Positions 35,301-47,600 of a DNA stretch of 64,000 nucleotides are shown piece by piece. Origin of the DNA: Morella rubra (lineage: Eukaryota > Streptophyta > Magnoliopsida > Fagales > Myricaceae); assembly GCA_003952965.2 (NCBI GenBank), contig CM025855.1, forward strand, positions 21,019,122 to 21,083,121, written 5' to 3'. The first letter of the stretch is position 1; each line of letters starts with the position of its first letter. The notes under the pieces were generated by a model. It saw only the letters and a list, made by a program, of their open reading frames with translations. It was not told the origin of the DNA and did not search any database. Both the position numbers and the translations under genes were made by a program.

Positions 35301-36880
35301 GCTCCGATCGTTATCTTTGCATTTTTTGCCCCGAAAATGACGTCTTCATTGCATATAAAATTATCCTTGGCCCATAGAACCTCGAAAATCAGTTCTTTCT
35401 CCCTCTAACTATTCATTATTTATCTTTCTTCTTAATTTGCAAGGTTTGGTTTGTTATCTCTCCCTCTTTCTTACACAATGTAACAAGTAGTGTTTCTTTA
35501 TAGAGTTTTGAAAAAATTGCAAATAATTTGAATGGAAAAACAAGAGCTTTTGAGTCAGGTCAAATACCATGTTTGAAATCTAGCATGTTGATCAGATGCA
35601 TATTGCATGTTAGATTCTTTTGTTGTAAAACTTTCTAGTCATAGTTGTAAAAGTGTTTTTGGCTTATTCGTGATGTGTCAGTCTTTTACCTAAGATTGAA
35701 AGAGTTGCAGACACGTTGCCTCTTTAACAAAGGTCTGGAATGGTGCTGAAGTTCGATGGGAGTCTGATTGTAGTTCAATGTGTAACTGTCTTAACAGAAA
35801 AAGTTGTGGCATTAAAAATTTCTGTTAGACGCTTTGAAAAGTGAGCCTGCAACTTACCACGACCCCTTTCTCACAAAAGCCTTCCAGAAACTTTTAGAAA
35901 GATAGAGAATTATATATTGAAAATATTTACAAATCTAGAGAGGTACATTCCAAGAAAATCCTTTCCTTGCTCTATATCTTCTGTGTATGAAGAATCTTTA
36001 GAGTGTTGCTATCATTATCGATTTAGATCATCTCTAAAAGATCTTCTCCTTGATCACCAACCCCAAAACACCAGTGAGTGTGAAGATTCCAAATGTTTTG
36101 GAGATAGACAGCTGGAAGTTCCAGTTGTGGCCATTTGATTGCACAAGGTTTGTGCATGAAGATCAAGATCTGTGAAGAATCCAATTTTCAAGTAGACATT
36201 GAGTTCTATGTTCCTACAGGTTGTATATCCGAATAAAGGTAGTTTGACTAAGATTCATTGTGGTCAGAGTAGCTAGGTTAGTGTAATCGATTGATCACTG
36301 TGTAATTGAATTTGAAAATTAATGGATTTGAACAGGCCAAGGGCCCGGAGAGTTTTTATTCTTAAAGACATTCTTTTAAAGAGTTTTCTCTTCGTAACCA
36401 TCTTCAGTGTCAAGTTGTGTGATTGTTCATTGTGTTCTTGTATTGATTTTATTGTTATCTTCTAATCTATCTTGTACTTTGTATTGAGAATTCAAATCAT
36501 GGTGATTTGAGGATTTTGTGCAAAGGAAGATCAAGATTCGTTGGATGGTAAGTTTCTGATTAAATTTCTTTGGTTGTTGTGTTGGTAAATTGATTTGTGA
36601 TTAATTTTGTTTTTGAAATAGTGTTTAGTGTCATTTGTGGTTTGATCAGAGTCTGTTGTAGTTTGATTGATCTATACTCTATCTTTGAGATATTTTACAG
36701 AGCATTACAACAGATCGTGATTTGTTGATTTCTTGTCTAAATTGATCTCTGAGATTATTCTTATATTTATTTGTGATTGTAAGGTTCTGATTAGGATTGC
36801 TAACGTCTAGATCAGATCCCTTAGGAGTGAATATTGTTGAATATTTCACATATTCTTTAAAAAGGGTACTGTACATTTTT
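35301..36880. other. LTR/leader-like sequence upstream of a gag remnant, no gene
   Basis: AT- and T-rich, without a supportable reading frame (the short frame 35917-36138 matches nothing known). Its place directly before a gag remnant, and its T/G-rich 'attgtgttcttgtattgat' style, suggest a worn LTR and leader, but no second LTR or primer-binding site was found. Confidence 0.4.
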
Positions 36881-37221
36881 GATAAAAATAAAAAACTAAA
36901 AGTGATCAAAAGAAGAAATTGGAGAGTGGAGTTCGATGTCATGCTTGTAAGGGATATGAACATATAAAATCCGAGTGTCCAACCTACTTGAAGACGTAAA
37001 GAAAGCTAGCTATGAATGCCTCGCTCACTAATTTAGATTTGGACACCTCATCTTCCAGCAAAGAAACTTATACAAATGAGATGTAAATTTTCTAGCCTTT
37101 GCTTCTTCTGTTTTAAATACTAGTGAATTTGATCTTGAAGGTGACGATCTACTAGATTCAGATTCAGATGATTCAGACTCTCTTCGCATAGCCTATGATG
37201 AGCTGTATGAAGAAAGTTTAA

Positions 37222-37963
37222 GGGGATGTTCGTGTGCTACATTTAACTAAAATCTAAATTCAACTCCCTACTAACACAAACCGAACATGTTTGATATTCA
37301 GATGTCGTTAATTATTTCCCAATTTTACCCCCACCATGAGGTAGAAAAATTACTAACGTATCCTCCACTAATGCATTGAGGACATCAATAACGAAGGGTA
37401 AAACGAGATTTTAAAAAACACATGGCCCCCACATGTTCAATGCATTAAATACTCGGACATGTGAATGGACGAAATACCTCAACTAATTTACCCAACGTTG
37501 ATGCTTTGGTTGAGGGTGAATATGGTCATTTCATCTTACCACAGCTGACACCTTGTCAGTGTCCTTTTTTTATTCCCCCCTCCCCCGGCGATGACTCTTG
37601 ACATGAAAGAGGCCCTGGCATCCGTACTTCAACTCCACTCGTTTGTCTTCTTCTTTCTTTCTTTCTTTATTCTTTTTCTTTTTAACCTATTCAGTACTTT
37701 CCAAATATCTGTATCACAATAAAAAATAAATTCGAAATTATAATAAATATTATAAATTAAAAATATTATTTTATATTTTATCTTTTTCACTTATCCCAAT
37801 AAAGGTAATCTACAAACAACAATCTTACAAATCATCATTACTTTTTTCACAAACATCAATACAACTCAATAACTTCTACACAAACACTAATAAAACTCCA
37901 ACATCACATAAATATTCACACCACACTTAAAATTCCTAAAATTTTATCAAAATGAACATCCCC
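37222..37963. mobile_element. Tourist-like element, 742 bp, TAA duplication
   Basis: TAA at 37219-37221 and 37964-37966. The ends are GGGGATGTTCG and inverted TGAACATCCCC. It interrupts the gag remnant. Non-coding; its right third shares 'caacttctacacaaacac' style AC-rich text with the 38042 element in inverted sense. Confidence 0.9.
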
Positions 37964-38041
37964 TAAAATTGAAGAAAAGCATTGGTTGATGTTTAAAGAG
38001 CTTATTGTAATTATAAATGAAAGGAAAGTTTTCACATCTAA

Positions 38042-38421
38042 GGGGGTGTTCGTTTTGTAAAAAACTATAGGATTTTGGTAGAATTGTGAATATTTATGTA
38101 GATTAGAGTTTTATGGGTTTTTGTATAAAGATTAGTGAAAAGTTTTAAAGATATTTAATTTTTGTTGGAGTTTGTAAAAAGGTGTAGAGAAAGATGATTT
38201 GATGTAATTGTTTAATAAAAAAGTATTGGAGTTAGGTAAAAAAGTATAGAAAGAGAAGATTTGTTATAATTTTTTTTTAAAAAAAGGTATTGGAGTTTAT
38301 GTGAAAAGTTGTTGGAGATTGTGTAAAAGTGTATTAGTGTTTGTGTATAAATTTTTAAGATTTTAGATTGGTTTTGTGAATACATTTGTATTCTAGAAAA
38401 ATTGTGAAAACGAACATGCCC
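38042..38421. mobile_element. Tourist-like MITE, 380 bp, TAA duplication
   Basis: TAA at 38039-38041 and 38422-38424. The ends are GGGGGTGTTCGTTTT and inverted AAAACGAACATGCCC. Removing it joins gag codons perfectly in frame (VFTSKISVLKEKN). Confidence 0.93.
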
Positions 38422-40222
38422 TAAGATTTCTGTTTTAAAAGAGAAGAATGCTATCTTAGAAACTAATGTGAAAGATCTGAAAGTTGAATTAGAACAAGCT
38501 AATTTCTAGCTATCAAAGTTCTCAAGTGGAGCTCAGAAGTTAGACAAGAAGCTGAATATGAGTCTTTCAGCTGGAGATAAGAAAGGATTAGGCTTCAATT
38601 CATTAGGTATCGAATTTTCGATTTAATTTTATTCCTCATAGAAACATTCACTACTTGGCTCTCTCAGTCTTAAGTGTGACAAGTATTGTATGAGAGCTCA
38701 AGTTATGGATTACGTAGACTATACTCTAAACTATGAGGAATTAAAAAAGGTATGACTAAGTAGATTAAGTATTTAAATGATTGTTTTTTCGTGTCCAGTT
38801 TATGTAGATTGTCGTCATGAATCTTAGCCATTATTTTAGGATGACTAATCTTTGTAACTCTTTAAATATAGGGAAATTGATATTTTAGTCCTTAGTTTTT
38901 AACCACTTTTATTTTTTAGTCTTTGAATTTAATTTGTTCAGATTTTAGTCCTTTGGTTTTCATTTTTTGACGAAATGGTTCTTCCGTCAGGGTTCCGTCT
39001 CTTTCCTTAATGGAAGGGCCTTGCCATGTCAACTCTAAAATTTTACAACTCAACATTGACATGTAAAAAAAAAACTCAAAGAAGCTCTGGGACGAAAGCA
39101 AACTATGTCGTCCCATTAAGCATAAAAAATTAAAAAAAATAAGAAGAAAGGCATTAAGCAATATGCAGAGTCCTCCCATTACAACAAAACACATGCAAAG
39201 TACTTGTACTCCCATTAGAATGACAAGCAAATTACTCCCATGAAAAAAAAACACAAACGCTAAAATACTTCCATTAAGCAAATGATGTCGTCCCTTGAAT
39301 GGAAGCCTATCGATGATGTGGTTTTTTGTGTTTGCATCTAAGTGTTGGATGACATTTAAACATTCCCGAAATTTCCACTGGAGAGACGTTAGCCCTAGGT
39401 GAATTTCGATATTCTCGAATCCTCCATCATTAATGCAGTGGTTGTTGAAAGCATTGCCCATTCGGTGCTTGAGATCATCTAGTCCAGAAATTGCTATTTT
39501 GGGTCGAAGAGGTGAACTGGGTTTGGTGCTGGAGTGCGTTTACAAACTGTGTAGCAAAAGGGGACAGTGTCGGGAGGTAGAGGACCTATCTCTTATTTCT
39601 CTTACTTTACTCACTACTTACTACTATAAATTATGGGAAATGGTTTCTGTTTAAAGTTTTGGGTTTGTGAACCCTTAAAGTAGAGGCTGAAATTTGTGCG
39701 TGCAAGTGCATATGAAGTGGGTTTGTCTTTTTTTTGCATAGAATAATTGTTGTTGGGTAGTGTTGTGTCTTTTAGTGCTTGTAACTGTGAGGTTTTGTAT
39801 GTTGCATAAGTAAGTGGAATAGAATATAGAAATACCTAAAAGCCTTTTGTCTTATCTTCTTTTGTTTTGGCTGTATGTATATGACTTATAACTTTAAGGT
39901 CCTTAGGTTTGTGAATGAGGGTTGTTGTTAGTCAAACAATGTGTGAAAGCACATGCCCATTGATTAAAGTAGTGGTCCCCAAATATTTTCTTAAGGAATG
40001 AAGTGGTCCCATTTTCCCTAAGGTCAGCATGTAGGCCTTACATTATTTGCTTTCTTAATTTTGTTGACCAATCAATAATAATGACAATAAAAGCATGAAA
40101 ACTTAAGGTCCAATTAGTTAAATTTCATACTCAATGTTGTTGAAGATTGCACTGTACGTAGATATGAGTTTCTTTTACTCATTAAAGCATGCATTTCATG
40201 CAGTTTCACGTGTTTTGCAGAT

Positions 40223-43205
40223 GTGCTTAAGATTGTCATTTATCATGGTGGGGTATTCTTTGGACTTGGGAGGCAGATATATTCAGGAGGGAAGACTAAG
40301 AAGGTTGGCCGGATGGATGTCGATTACATATCAATTGAAGAAATTGGCCATGCGGTTAAAGGACTTAGCTATATTCAGACAGGTAAGTTGTGGTACACGT
40401 TTGATGATGAAGATTGGGTTGCAGTTATGACCTTTAGGAGTGACAGTGATATTATTGAGATGATGAATAAATCCCGAGCCAAGAAGAGAAGTTCTGAATA
40501 TTTATGTAGAACATGCAATTGATGAGGCTGATTTGGTTGGGGAGGATATAAGTGAAGAGGTTGGTCATGGAGTTAGTGTGGAGGGGCTTGGTGAGGGATT
40601 TGATGGTGAGAGATTTGGTGAGGGTCTTGGAGGTGAAGTTGGTGAGGATGATAATGATATTGAAAGGGAAAGGGAAGAGGGATCCGATTATGGTACGGAT
40701 TTAAGTGACTTTCCTGAGTTGCATGACGACGAACCTGATCCATATGAAGAGGTTGGGAATGAAAAGGATGTTGGTGGTGACACTGTCAGGAATGTGGATT
40801 GGCTTGGGGCCTTTACAAGTACCGCGGGAGGCGGGAAAGACTATGGCGTTGAGTCGGAGTATGAAGAAGCTGAAGATTTACGAAGTCATGGAGGATATAA
40901 CAGTGACGATGGCCCACGAGTTAGGGATTATCCCGAGTTTACTCAGAACTTGGATCAACCTGGGGAGGTGACACTTGAGAATATGCCAATGCACTGCTAG
41001 GCGTGTCATGGCTTGGGCCATGATATGTAATGGGTGTGTTAGATGTCTCAACAAGCCTCATTTCGCCTAGATACTAAGCTGGGGTCTTGTCAAATTGCGA
41101 GTTCTACTTGTTTGCCTCAAAGATGAGGAACTCTGAAGGGATTCAGATCAAATCTTGGATTTTTGAGCACACTTGTGGAGCCCAATATGAAAACCGTAAG
41201 TGCATTGTGGAGTTTTTAACACTTCAGTATCTGCCAATGTTTAGAGACCAACCTAATTGGTCTGTTCAAGCAATGAAGGCTCAAATATGCCGAGACTTCA
41301 ATATCAATGTGCCCATACATCGTTGCTATAAAGTTAAAAAGTTAGCACATGTTATGGTACATGGGAATCAAGCTAAGCAATTCAAATTCGTTGGGCAATA
41401 TGGTCGACTGTTGGAGAGGTGGCAACCGGAAACAACTGTCCATCTTCTGAAAAGTGGGGATCATTTCAGAAGGCTTACGTCTGCCTTGTGGCGTGTAAGG
41501 CGAGTTTGAAGTATTGTAGACCGATTATATGTAGACAGATGCCATTTGAGGGCCAATTCGAGGGCAGCTCCTTTGTGCTATTGGCCAAGACGGGAACAAC
41601 GATATGTTCTTCATTGCATACGCAGTAGTTGAGGTAGAGACGCGAGATTCATGGAGTTAGTTCTTGCATATGCTGTTGGATGACATTGAGGGAGCTGAGG
41701 AGAATATATGGACCTTTATGAGCGATAGACAGAAGGTTTGGCTTGTGCACCAATCTGCAATTATGTAGTTTTTTGTCCAAATTTTGCTTATAATGTATTG
41801 TGAACGCATTACATGCTAAATTACAGGTTTATATTCAGTCTTTATCAATGAAAATGCTGATATTGTGGGCCTTTTCTTATAAGGCTTGGGACTCACATTT
41901 GAAAATAAGTACCCTGATATGGCTCGTCATTGTTGTCTTCGCCACATCCATGCCAACTTGAAGTCAAATTGCTATAAGGGGAAGGAGTGCAAGAATACAT
42001 TATGGGCTGCTGCAACCGCAACGAACCGAACTCAGTTTGATAAGGTTATGAAGTCTATTGAGACGGTGAACTCGGGGATGCCAACACATTGGAGAGATCA
42101 ACGTAGCTTTATGGCCAAGACATGCGTTCGGTCTAGGTTGCAAAAGCGACATGCTTTTGAACAACCTAGCTGAATCATTTAATGCGTGGATTAAAGATGC
42201 GCGTGATAAGCCCGTGATTACAATGCTAGAAATGATCCATCGACAACTGGTGCAAGGGTTTCATAAAAATCGTTTGGGAACTGATGCAGCACTCTAACAA
42301 ACACCTAACGCTTTATGTCCAAATATATTCAAGATCTTGGAGAAGATCAAAAGCGATTTGCAGATATGTGTGTGTCAATTGCAAAATAGACTTCAATTTG
42401 AAGTAGACAATCTATATGCATTACGCCGATTTGTGGATTTGAATGCCATGACATGCAGTTGTGGGAAGTGGCAGCTATGTGGCATTCCATGCATCCACGC
42501 TTGCTCTATGATATTCCTTCAGAAACATCGTCCTGAAGCATACATGGCGGACTACTACCGCTTGGTAACTTATGCCAAGACATATAAAATGGGCATAGAA
42601 GTTATGCCTAGACCTGAGGAATGGCCTCAAAATGCCTCTGAGGTCATATTGCCATCGTTTATGAGGATTCAACTGGGGAGGCCAAGGAAGGACACAATGT
42701 GGAAACTATGGGACAGAAGGACACAATACAAGTGCATGCCCTCAACTCGAAAATCCAACCAAAAAAGTTTAGAAGAAAAAGATAAAGAAAAACACACCTG
42801 ATGATACCACGGCTGTAAGTTACATAATTATGTAATTGGTTTTTTTTCTATCATATCTAAGTTGTCTTGCCAATTAGTTTGATTGCTTATAAGTTATGTT
42901 TTACATTGTAGGACCTTGTTGATTTAGCATCAAGGAGTGGGAATAGAGACAGAGTCAGTTGGAGAGGAAAAGGGAGAGGAAGGGGAAGAGGAGTAGGAAG
43001 GACTAGAGATAGAAACAATAATGGGGGTGCTAGAAGGGTGGATGAGGTGGTATCCTATTCAAACACCTTCTTGTAGCCTATATGAAATGTCAATATTGAT
43101 GGTTTTTTGCTTTTCCTTTGCAGGGTACACAAGAGTCAATCCCAATGGTCCCACCAGATTTTGGTGCTGGAGTGTCGCAGCAAGACTGAGTGGATTAACA
43201 GCTAG
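40223..43205 (+). pseudogene. MULE transposase remnant
   Basis: The N-terminal domain reads VIYHGGVFFGLGRQIYSGGK with DVDYISIEEIGHAVKGL (40226-40340). An acidic linker (40533-40980) follows. A DNA-binding region is seen at FYLFASKMRNSEGIQIKSWI ... HTCGAQYENRKCI (41102-41210) and IHRCYKVKKLAH. The catalytic core survives as frameshifted pieces near 41510-42300 (CRPII, YPDMARHCCLRHIHANLKSN, NNLAESFNAWIKDARDKPVI). The C-terminal SWIM zinc finger is intact: CSCGKWQLCGIPCIHAC (42454-42504). The tail is basic RGKGRGRGRGVGRT (near 42970) and ends GAGVSQQD near 43190. Intron-like gaps, stops and frameshifts make it non-functional. Confidence 0.88.
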
Positions 43206-43564
43206 TTTTTAAGAAGTTTGAGGGCTTTTTTTTTACTGCAATCATGGAGTAGAATGTTGTAAATGGAACATGAAATGTAAATGGCACGATAGTTTTTTGA
43301 AACATGTTGTAAATGGCTTGATGCCATGGCTTGATACCATAACTGCTTTATAGTATTTTAAATATTATTGTAAATGGCCAAGGAACATAAACTACTATTT
43401 TGAAGTTTGGTTTTTGGTATTTTGGTTGCAGATGTCCTATGTTCCCTTCGGTATTTGATATTTGGGTTGCAGGTGTGGGTTACAGATTTCAGTTGTTGTT
43501 TTGGTCAGGTTGGGTTGTAGATTTACAGTTCCAGAAGCTGTTAAAAATTACTACCAACTGATTT

Positions 43565-44020
43565 GGCTATAAACAACATCTGTTTTGGTGCTGTAAAACA
43601 ACACTTGTTTTGGTGCTGTAAAAACAGCAAGTTTTGGTGAAGTAAAAATAGCACCAAACTTGGCGCTGTAAAACAGCAAGTTTTGGTGCTGTAAAAACAA
43701 CACCTGTTTTGGTATTGTAAAAACAACAAATTTTGGTACTGTAAAAACAACACCAAACTTGGTGTTGCAAAACAGCACATGTTTTGGTGCTATCAAAATA
43801 ACACTAAACTTGGTGATGTAAAACAACACTTATTTTGGTGCTGTAAAAACAACAAGTTTTGGTGTTGTCAAAATAGCATCAAACTTGTTGTTGTAAAACA
43901 ACACTTGTTTTGGTGCTGTAAAAACAGTATATTTTGTGCTGTCATAATAGCACCGTTTTTGTTGCTGCAAAACGTAAAACACCTGTTTTGGGCTGTCAAA
44001 ACAACACCTGTTTTTCAATA
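43565..44020. repeat. Tandem array of about 25-bp units inside the MULE
   Basis: Variants of TGTTTTGGTGCTGTAAAACA, alternating with a CCAAACTTGGTG form, repeat roughly eighteen times. Each unit is a short inverted repeat (TGTTTT...AAAACA), so every unit could form a small hairpin. Frames are open in several phases on the minus strand only because the unit lacks stops. Confidence 0.9.
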
Positions 44021-46025
44021 TAGTGTGTTGCAGTCTGCAGATGGAACTTCCAAATCCAATGTTACACAAAACAGATACATGGTCTGAATGCCAATTACAT
44101 GGTCTTACACAAAACAATGTTGCTACCCAACATGGTATAACACAAAACAGATACCCAACAGATAACACTACATGATAATTACATCAAGCATCCTTGGCCA
44201 AACACATCAGTTGCAGGACCTCAGCAAAAGTACTCCCATGATGAAGATGGCACCCCACGACACTCCCAGCAGACATTTCAAGGTTGTTGTAGATCACTTC
44301 AGCACAGCCACTTCGGATTGTAAATCCTTATTTTTCTTGTTTAGGTAGGGTCCCACTTCCATTCCACTTGGGCATGTGTGCTGATCAAATCTTGAAAAAA
44401 GCCATATGTTTTCTGTAAATAATAGAACCCAATTCAGATTGTCATTCAACAATCAAATAGATACAAATTCAATAAACTAAACTAACTGGAATAACAAATA
44501 CGAGATAATAAGGGAATACCGATTTGTCGTCGTATGATGCACACCCAAAGAATCGCCTTCCAAAATTTTGATCCATCCATGATGTTTTAAGCAATGTTGT
44601 CTAACTGCAATCACATCGCATTATATGATCTATCTCCCTCAAGATGACAAAAGATGATGAAACCGCGTTGATACAATGTTTGAGAAATATAAGGAAAAAT
44701 TAGATCTAAATAGCTTATAATTCAGGAACAATGAAGCATGTTCTACTATCCATGCTTCACAGAAGTCCAGTAATCATATGACTTTCTATTACCCATTTAA
44801 AGAATTTAAGCATTCTTATAATAAAAAGAAGCAAGGAATCAAATCAATGCTTTATTCTCGTATGTTCTATACATATTCAATTGTCATTCATATATAAGCC
44901 ACAAGTGCCAAAAACAAGGTGATTATTATTTCAGGAGCAAAGCATTATCCTAATCAAAAAGCTCAGAAAGTCATAATCCTTCTGGATTTTAGTTGAAGTT
45001 CTTATAATCGGACTTCCTCTGTTTTTCTAGCATAAGTGCAGAGAAAATCCAACTAATTACTACATGCTCGTATCTAATAAGTTCATATTTAGCTCGGAAA
45101 AAGAAAAACAACTTGCATATGATTCTAGAAGATCTTCACGTAGGCTTTTAAAATCAATGAAGTTGATATCTCAATTGGGTTGACCATTGTACTTTCGTTT
45201 CTGGGTTTCCATCCATGCATTTTTAGACACAATTTGTTATGCTTTCTTGAAGTCGCAACCATTAATCTAATTAAAATGCTAAAAGGGCTTGGCTTTCATC
45301 CGAACAGTTTTCTATCACTAGAGTCCTTTTGGAGATTCAAAAGGCGAGGGAGCATTGAAAGGTCAATCTTGCAATAAAGAAAAAGGGAAAAACTTGTAGT
45401 ACTTTCAAAGAAAACAGATTCTAAGCCCAGAATAACTAGAGACTAGAAAACAGATCCTACAAACCTAAATGTCAGAATCAACATTCAACGCACTCGATTC
45501 AGTTGATAGCGACTAACATTTGGGCAATTTTTCAACACACCCAATTTATCATTTACCTTCTCTCAAGTTTGGTTTCTGAATGGGCCATTTCTAAACGTCT
45601 GATAAGACTCCACAACACTCAGGACCTATCACAGCAACGGATTTAGGGTTCTTTCGAAAGGGGAGAGATTAACAAAGGAACAAGAGGATGCTGGTGAGAT
45701 CGAAGATGAAGTGTGAGTGTTTGCTTTTTTGATTTAAACGGTGCATATGGCACTAATCCAAAACAAAGTGCAAAAAATTATTCAAAACGATGTCATTTTG
45801 GGATAAAATGGCAAAAGGAGAGAACATTTTTATTTAGTATTTATGCTGACTTGGTTGCTAATGTGGTCCTTCAGTTAGGGAAAGAGACAGAACCCTGACG
45901 AAAGAACCATTTTCGTCCAAAAGTGAAAACCAAATGATTAAAATCTGAAAAAAATTAAATTTAAGGACTAAAAAATAAAAGTGGTGAAAACCTAAGGACT
46001 AAAATGCCAATTTTCCTTAAATCTA

Positions 46026-46671
46026 AATAGAACTTCAATGGTGAGTCCTAGGTAACACCAAGTTCTTACAGTCGATAGTATTACACGAGGTAATATAAAA
46101 GGCGATGGAAGAAACAATCCGTGACACGATGAGTCAAAATAGGCACAACGTCACTGAGGGTTGCACGCAATGGTTATTTTATATGGATTTTCTTTATGGT
46201 CCTCTCACTACTTATCGCCAAGTCTTAATGTGGCAAATTTCATTTGGTTGGCTGCCGTCTAAATTGTGTCACAACCCAACTATATAGATAAATGTGGCTT
46301 TCTAATAATGCCAAAATAAATTTTTGGCAATACTGCTAAATTTTATTTACTGTTAATTTTTTATTATTAATTATCTAATTTTTGACTATGGTATTTATTC
46401 CCTCATTGCTGAGTCGGTTGAATTATTATGTTGATGTTTTTATCCATTTTAAGCAACTTTAATAAATATCAAATTATCATTTTTTGTTGTGAGAGAAATG
46501 TCCACTACTTGACCCTCTAAGTCTAAAGGTTTAATCCTCCTAGCTCAATGGGGCACTACATTTTTTTTGAGGGGGGGGGGGGGGGGGGGGGGGTGCGTAC
46601 CTCACTGGGCGGGAAACCTTGCCACCATGCTCAGCTTGCACAATGTACATGTTTACTTAAAAAAAAAAAAT
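46026..46671. other. Spacer with a 23-base G tract (46571-46593), no gene
   Basis: No coding signal. A run of 23 G follows a T run, then an A run (about 46660-46670). This may be a microsatellite, a G-quadruplex-prone site or a base-calling artefact. Confidence 0.6.
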
Positions 46672-47246
46672 TATTTTTAATTTTTGGCGAAATTTCACCC
46701 ACGACCCTTGAGGTATTCAAAAGTTTCAATTGGATTCCCAAATTAACAAATTAGCCATTTAGCTTCATGAGATAATGATTTTGGAAAAAAAAGACCCGTC
46801 CATCTACCTCCGTCCCCCTTCACGATAAATGCTGATATATGAGGATTTTTCAGAGTTTGGAATTTTGGGAGGAAAATGTGGGAGGTGGTTCACGGGGATG
46901 GGTAGGGAGAAAAATTTACATTTTTTTTAAATTTTATTTTGTAAGCTTGGTTGATGTGGCAAAGACGTAGCGTAAGTGGTTGACTTGGCCATTGCTGACG
47001 TGGCATATGTGGCTGATGTGTTTAGATTGGACACGTGGGGCAATTTGATTGGATTGATGTAGCATTAATTTCATATGTCAGCATTTACCGTTAACGGAGA
47101 GGGATGAGAGTAGACAGATGGGGCCTCTTTTTCCCAAAATCATTACTTAAGAGAGCTAAATATCTAGTTTGTTACTTCGGGGCTTCGATTGCAACTTTTG
47201 AATACCTCAAGAATTGTGGGTGTAATTTTGCCTTAATTTTTTTATA
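46672..47246. mobile_element. Foldback element with about 180-bp inverted arms
   Basis: The left arm ('cccttgaggtattcaaaagt', 'gataatgattttggaaaaaa', 'gataaatgctgatatatg') is matched in inverse on the right ('catatgtcagcatttaccgt', 'ttcccaaaatcattac', 'aacttttgaatacctcaag'). Non-coding centre of about 200 bp, rich in 'ttgatgtggc' phrases. The target-site duplication is not clear. Confidence 0.8.
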
Positions 47247-47375
47247 TTCTGAATTTGATATAAATGAAAACATTGTTATAAGAGAAATTTATTTTATGAA
47301 ATTATAAAATCTAGAAGCTTATTTTACCGTTCTAAATCTTGTCGAACAATTTTATTTCGCATAAAAATTCAAAGT

Positions 47376-47600
47376 TCAACCACATGAGTGGTAGGTGTAG
47401 TCAAGAGTGGGTGTGGGGACTAGAGGTTTGCATTTCGAACCCTCCCACATCTAAAATCAATTACACTGATGTGAGACTGTGGTGACGATCTCCTTTGTCA
47501 TAGATGATAGTTATGGCTCAATCTGAACATTCTTCAAATGAAAGTTCCTATAGTCACGGTGCTATGTTGGTTGCCTTTTTGTAGCCTTTTACGAAGAAAA
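47376..47600 (+). repeat. Possible tRNA-derived SINE
   Basis: GAGTGGTAGGTGTAG resembles an A box, and TTTCGAACCCTCCC a B-box side, about 50 bases apart; an A-rich tail (about 47597-47613) follows. Only one copy lies in the window, so this is a weak call. Confidence 0.35.

Larger units (their letters stand above)
36890..38640 (+). pseudogene. Copia-type gag remnant with CCHC knuckle, split by two MITEs
   Basis: The zinc knuckle CHACKGYEHIKSECPTYLKT is at 36937-36996, followed by an acidic Ser/Asp run (DLLDSDSDDSDSLRIAYDEL). Once both MITEs and one TAA each are removed, the text continues HWLMFKELIVIINERKVFTS, then KISVLKEKNAILETNVKDLK, then VELEQANF. This pattern, knuckle followed by a long coiled coil ending in LDKKLNMSLSAGDKKGLGFN, is typical of gag in one group of plant copia elements. 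Stops occur at 36997 and 37084. No pol part follows before the MULE. Confidence 0.75.
38871..46016 (+). mobile_element. Mutator-like element (MULE), 7.1 kb, long TIRs
   Basis: Terminal inverted repeats of about 130-150 bp: left from GGGAAATTGATATTTTAGTC, right complement from GGAAAATTGGCATTTTAGTC. Both continue through 'cctta(g)ttttnaccacttt' and 'acgaaatggttctt..gtcagggt'. The flanks are TTAAATATA (38862-38870) and TTAAATCTA (46017-46025), a 9-bp duplication with one mismatch, as expected for Mutator elements. Inside are a broken MULE transposase (40223-43205) and a hairpin-forming tandem array (43565-44020). About 44030-45850 shows nothing recognisable. Confidence 0.93.

Noticed and set aside
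38916-39461. 181-codon open frame on the minus strand in the MULE left end
   Set aside because: It runs through the terminal inverted repeat and low-complexity T/A-rich text, has no family motif, and is better explained as chance openness.
43541-43829. Overlapping open frames on the minus strand, Cys/Phe/Gln-rich
   Set aside because: All come from the 25-bp tandem repeat, which lacks stops in several phases.
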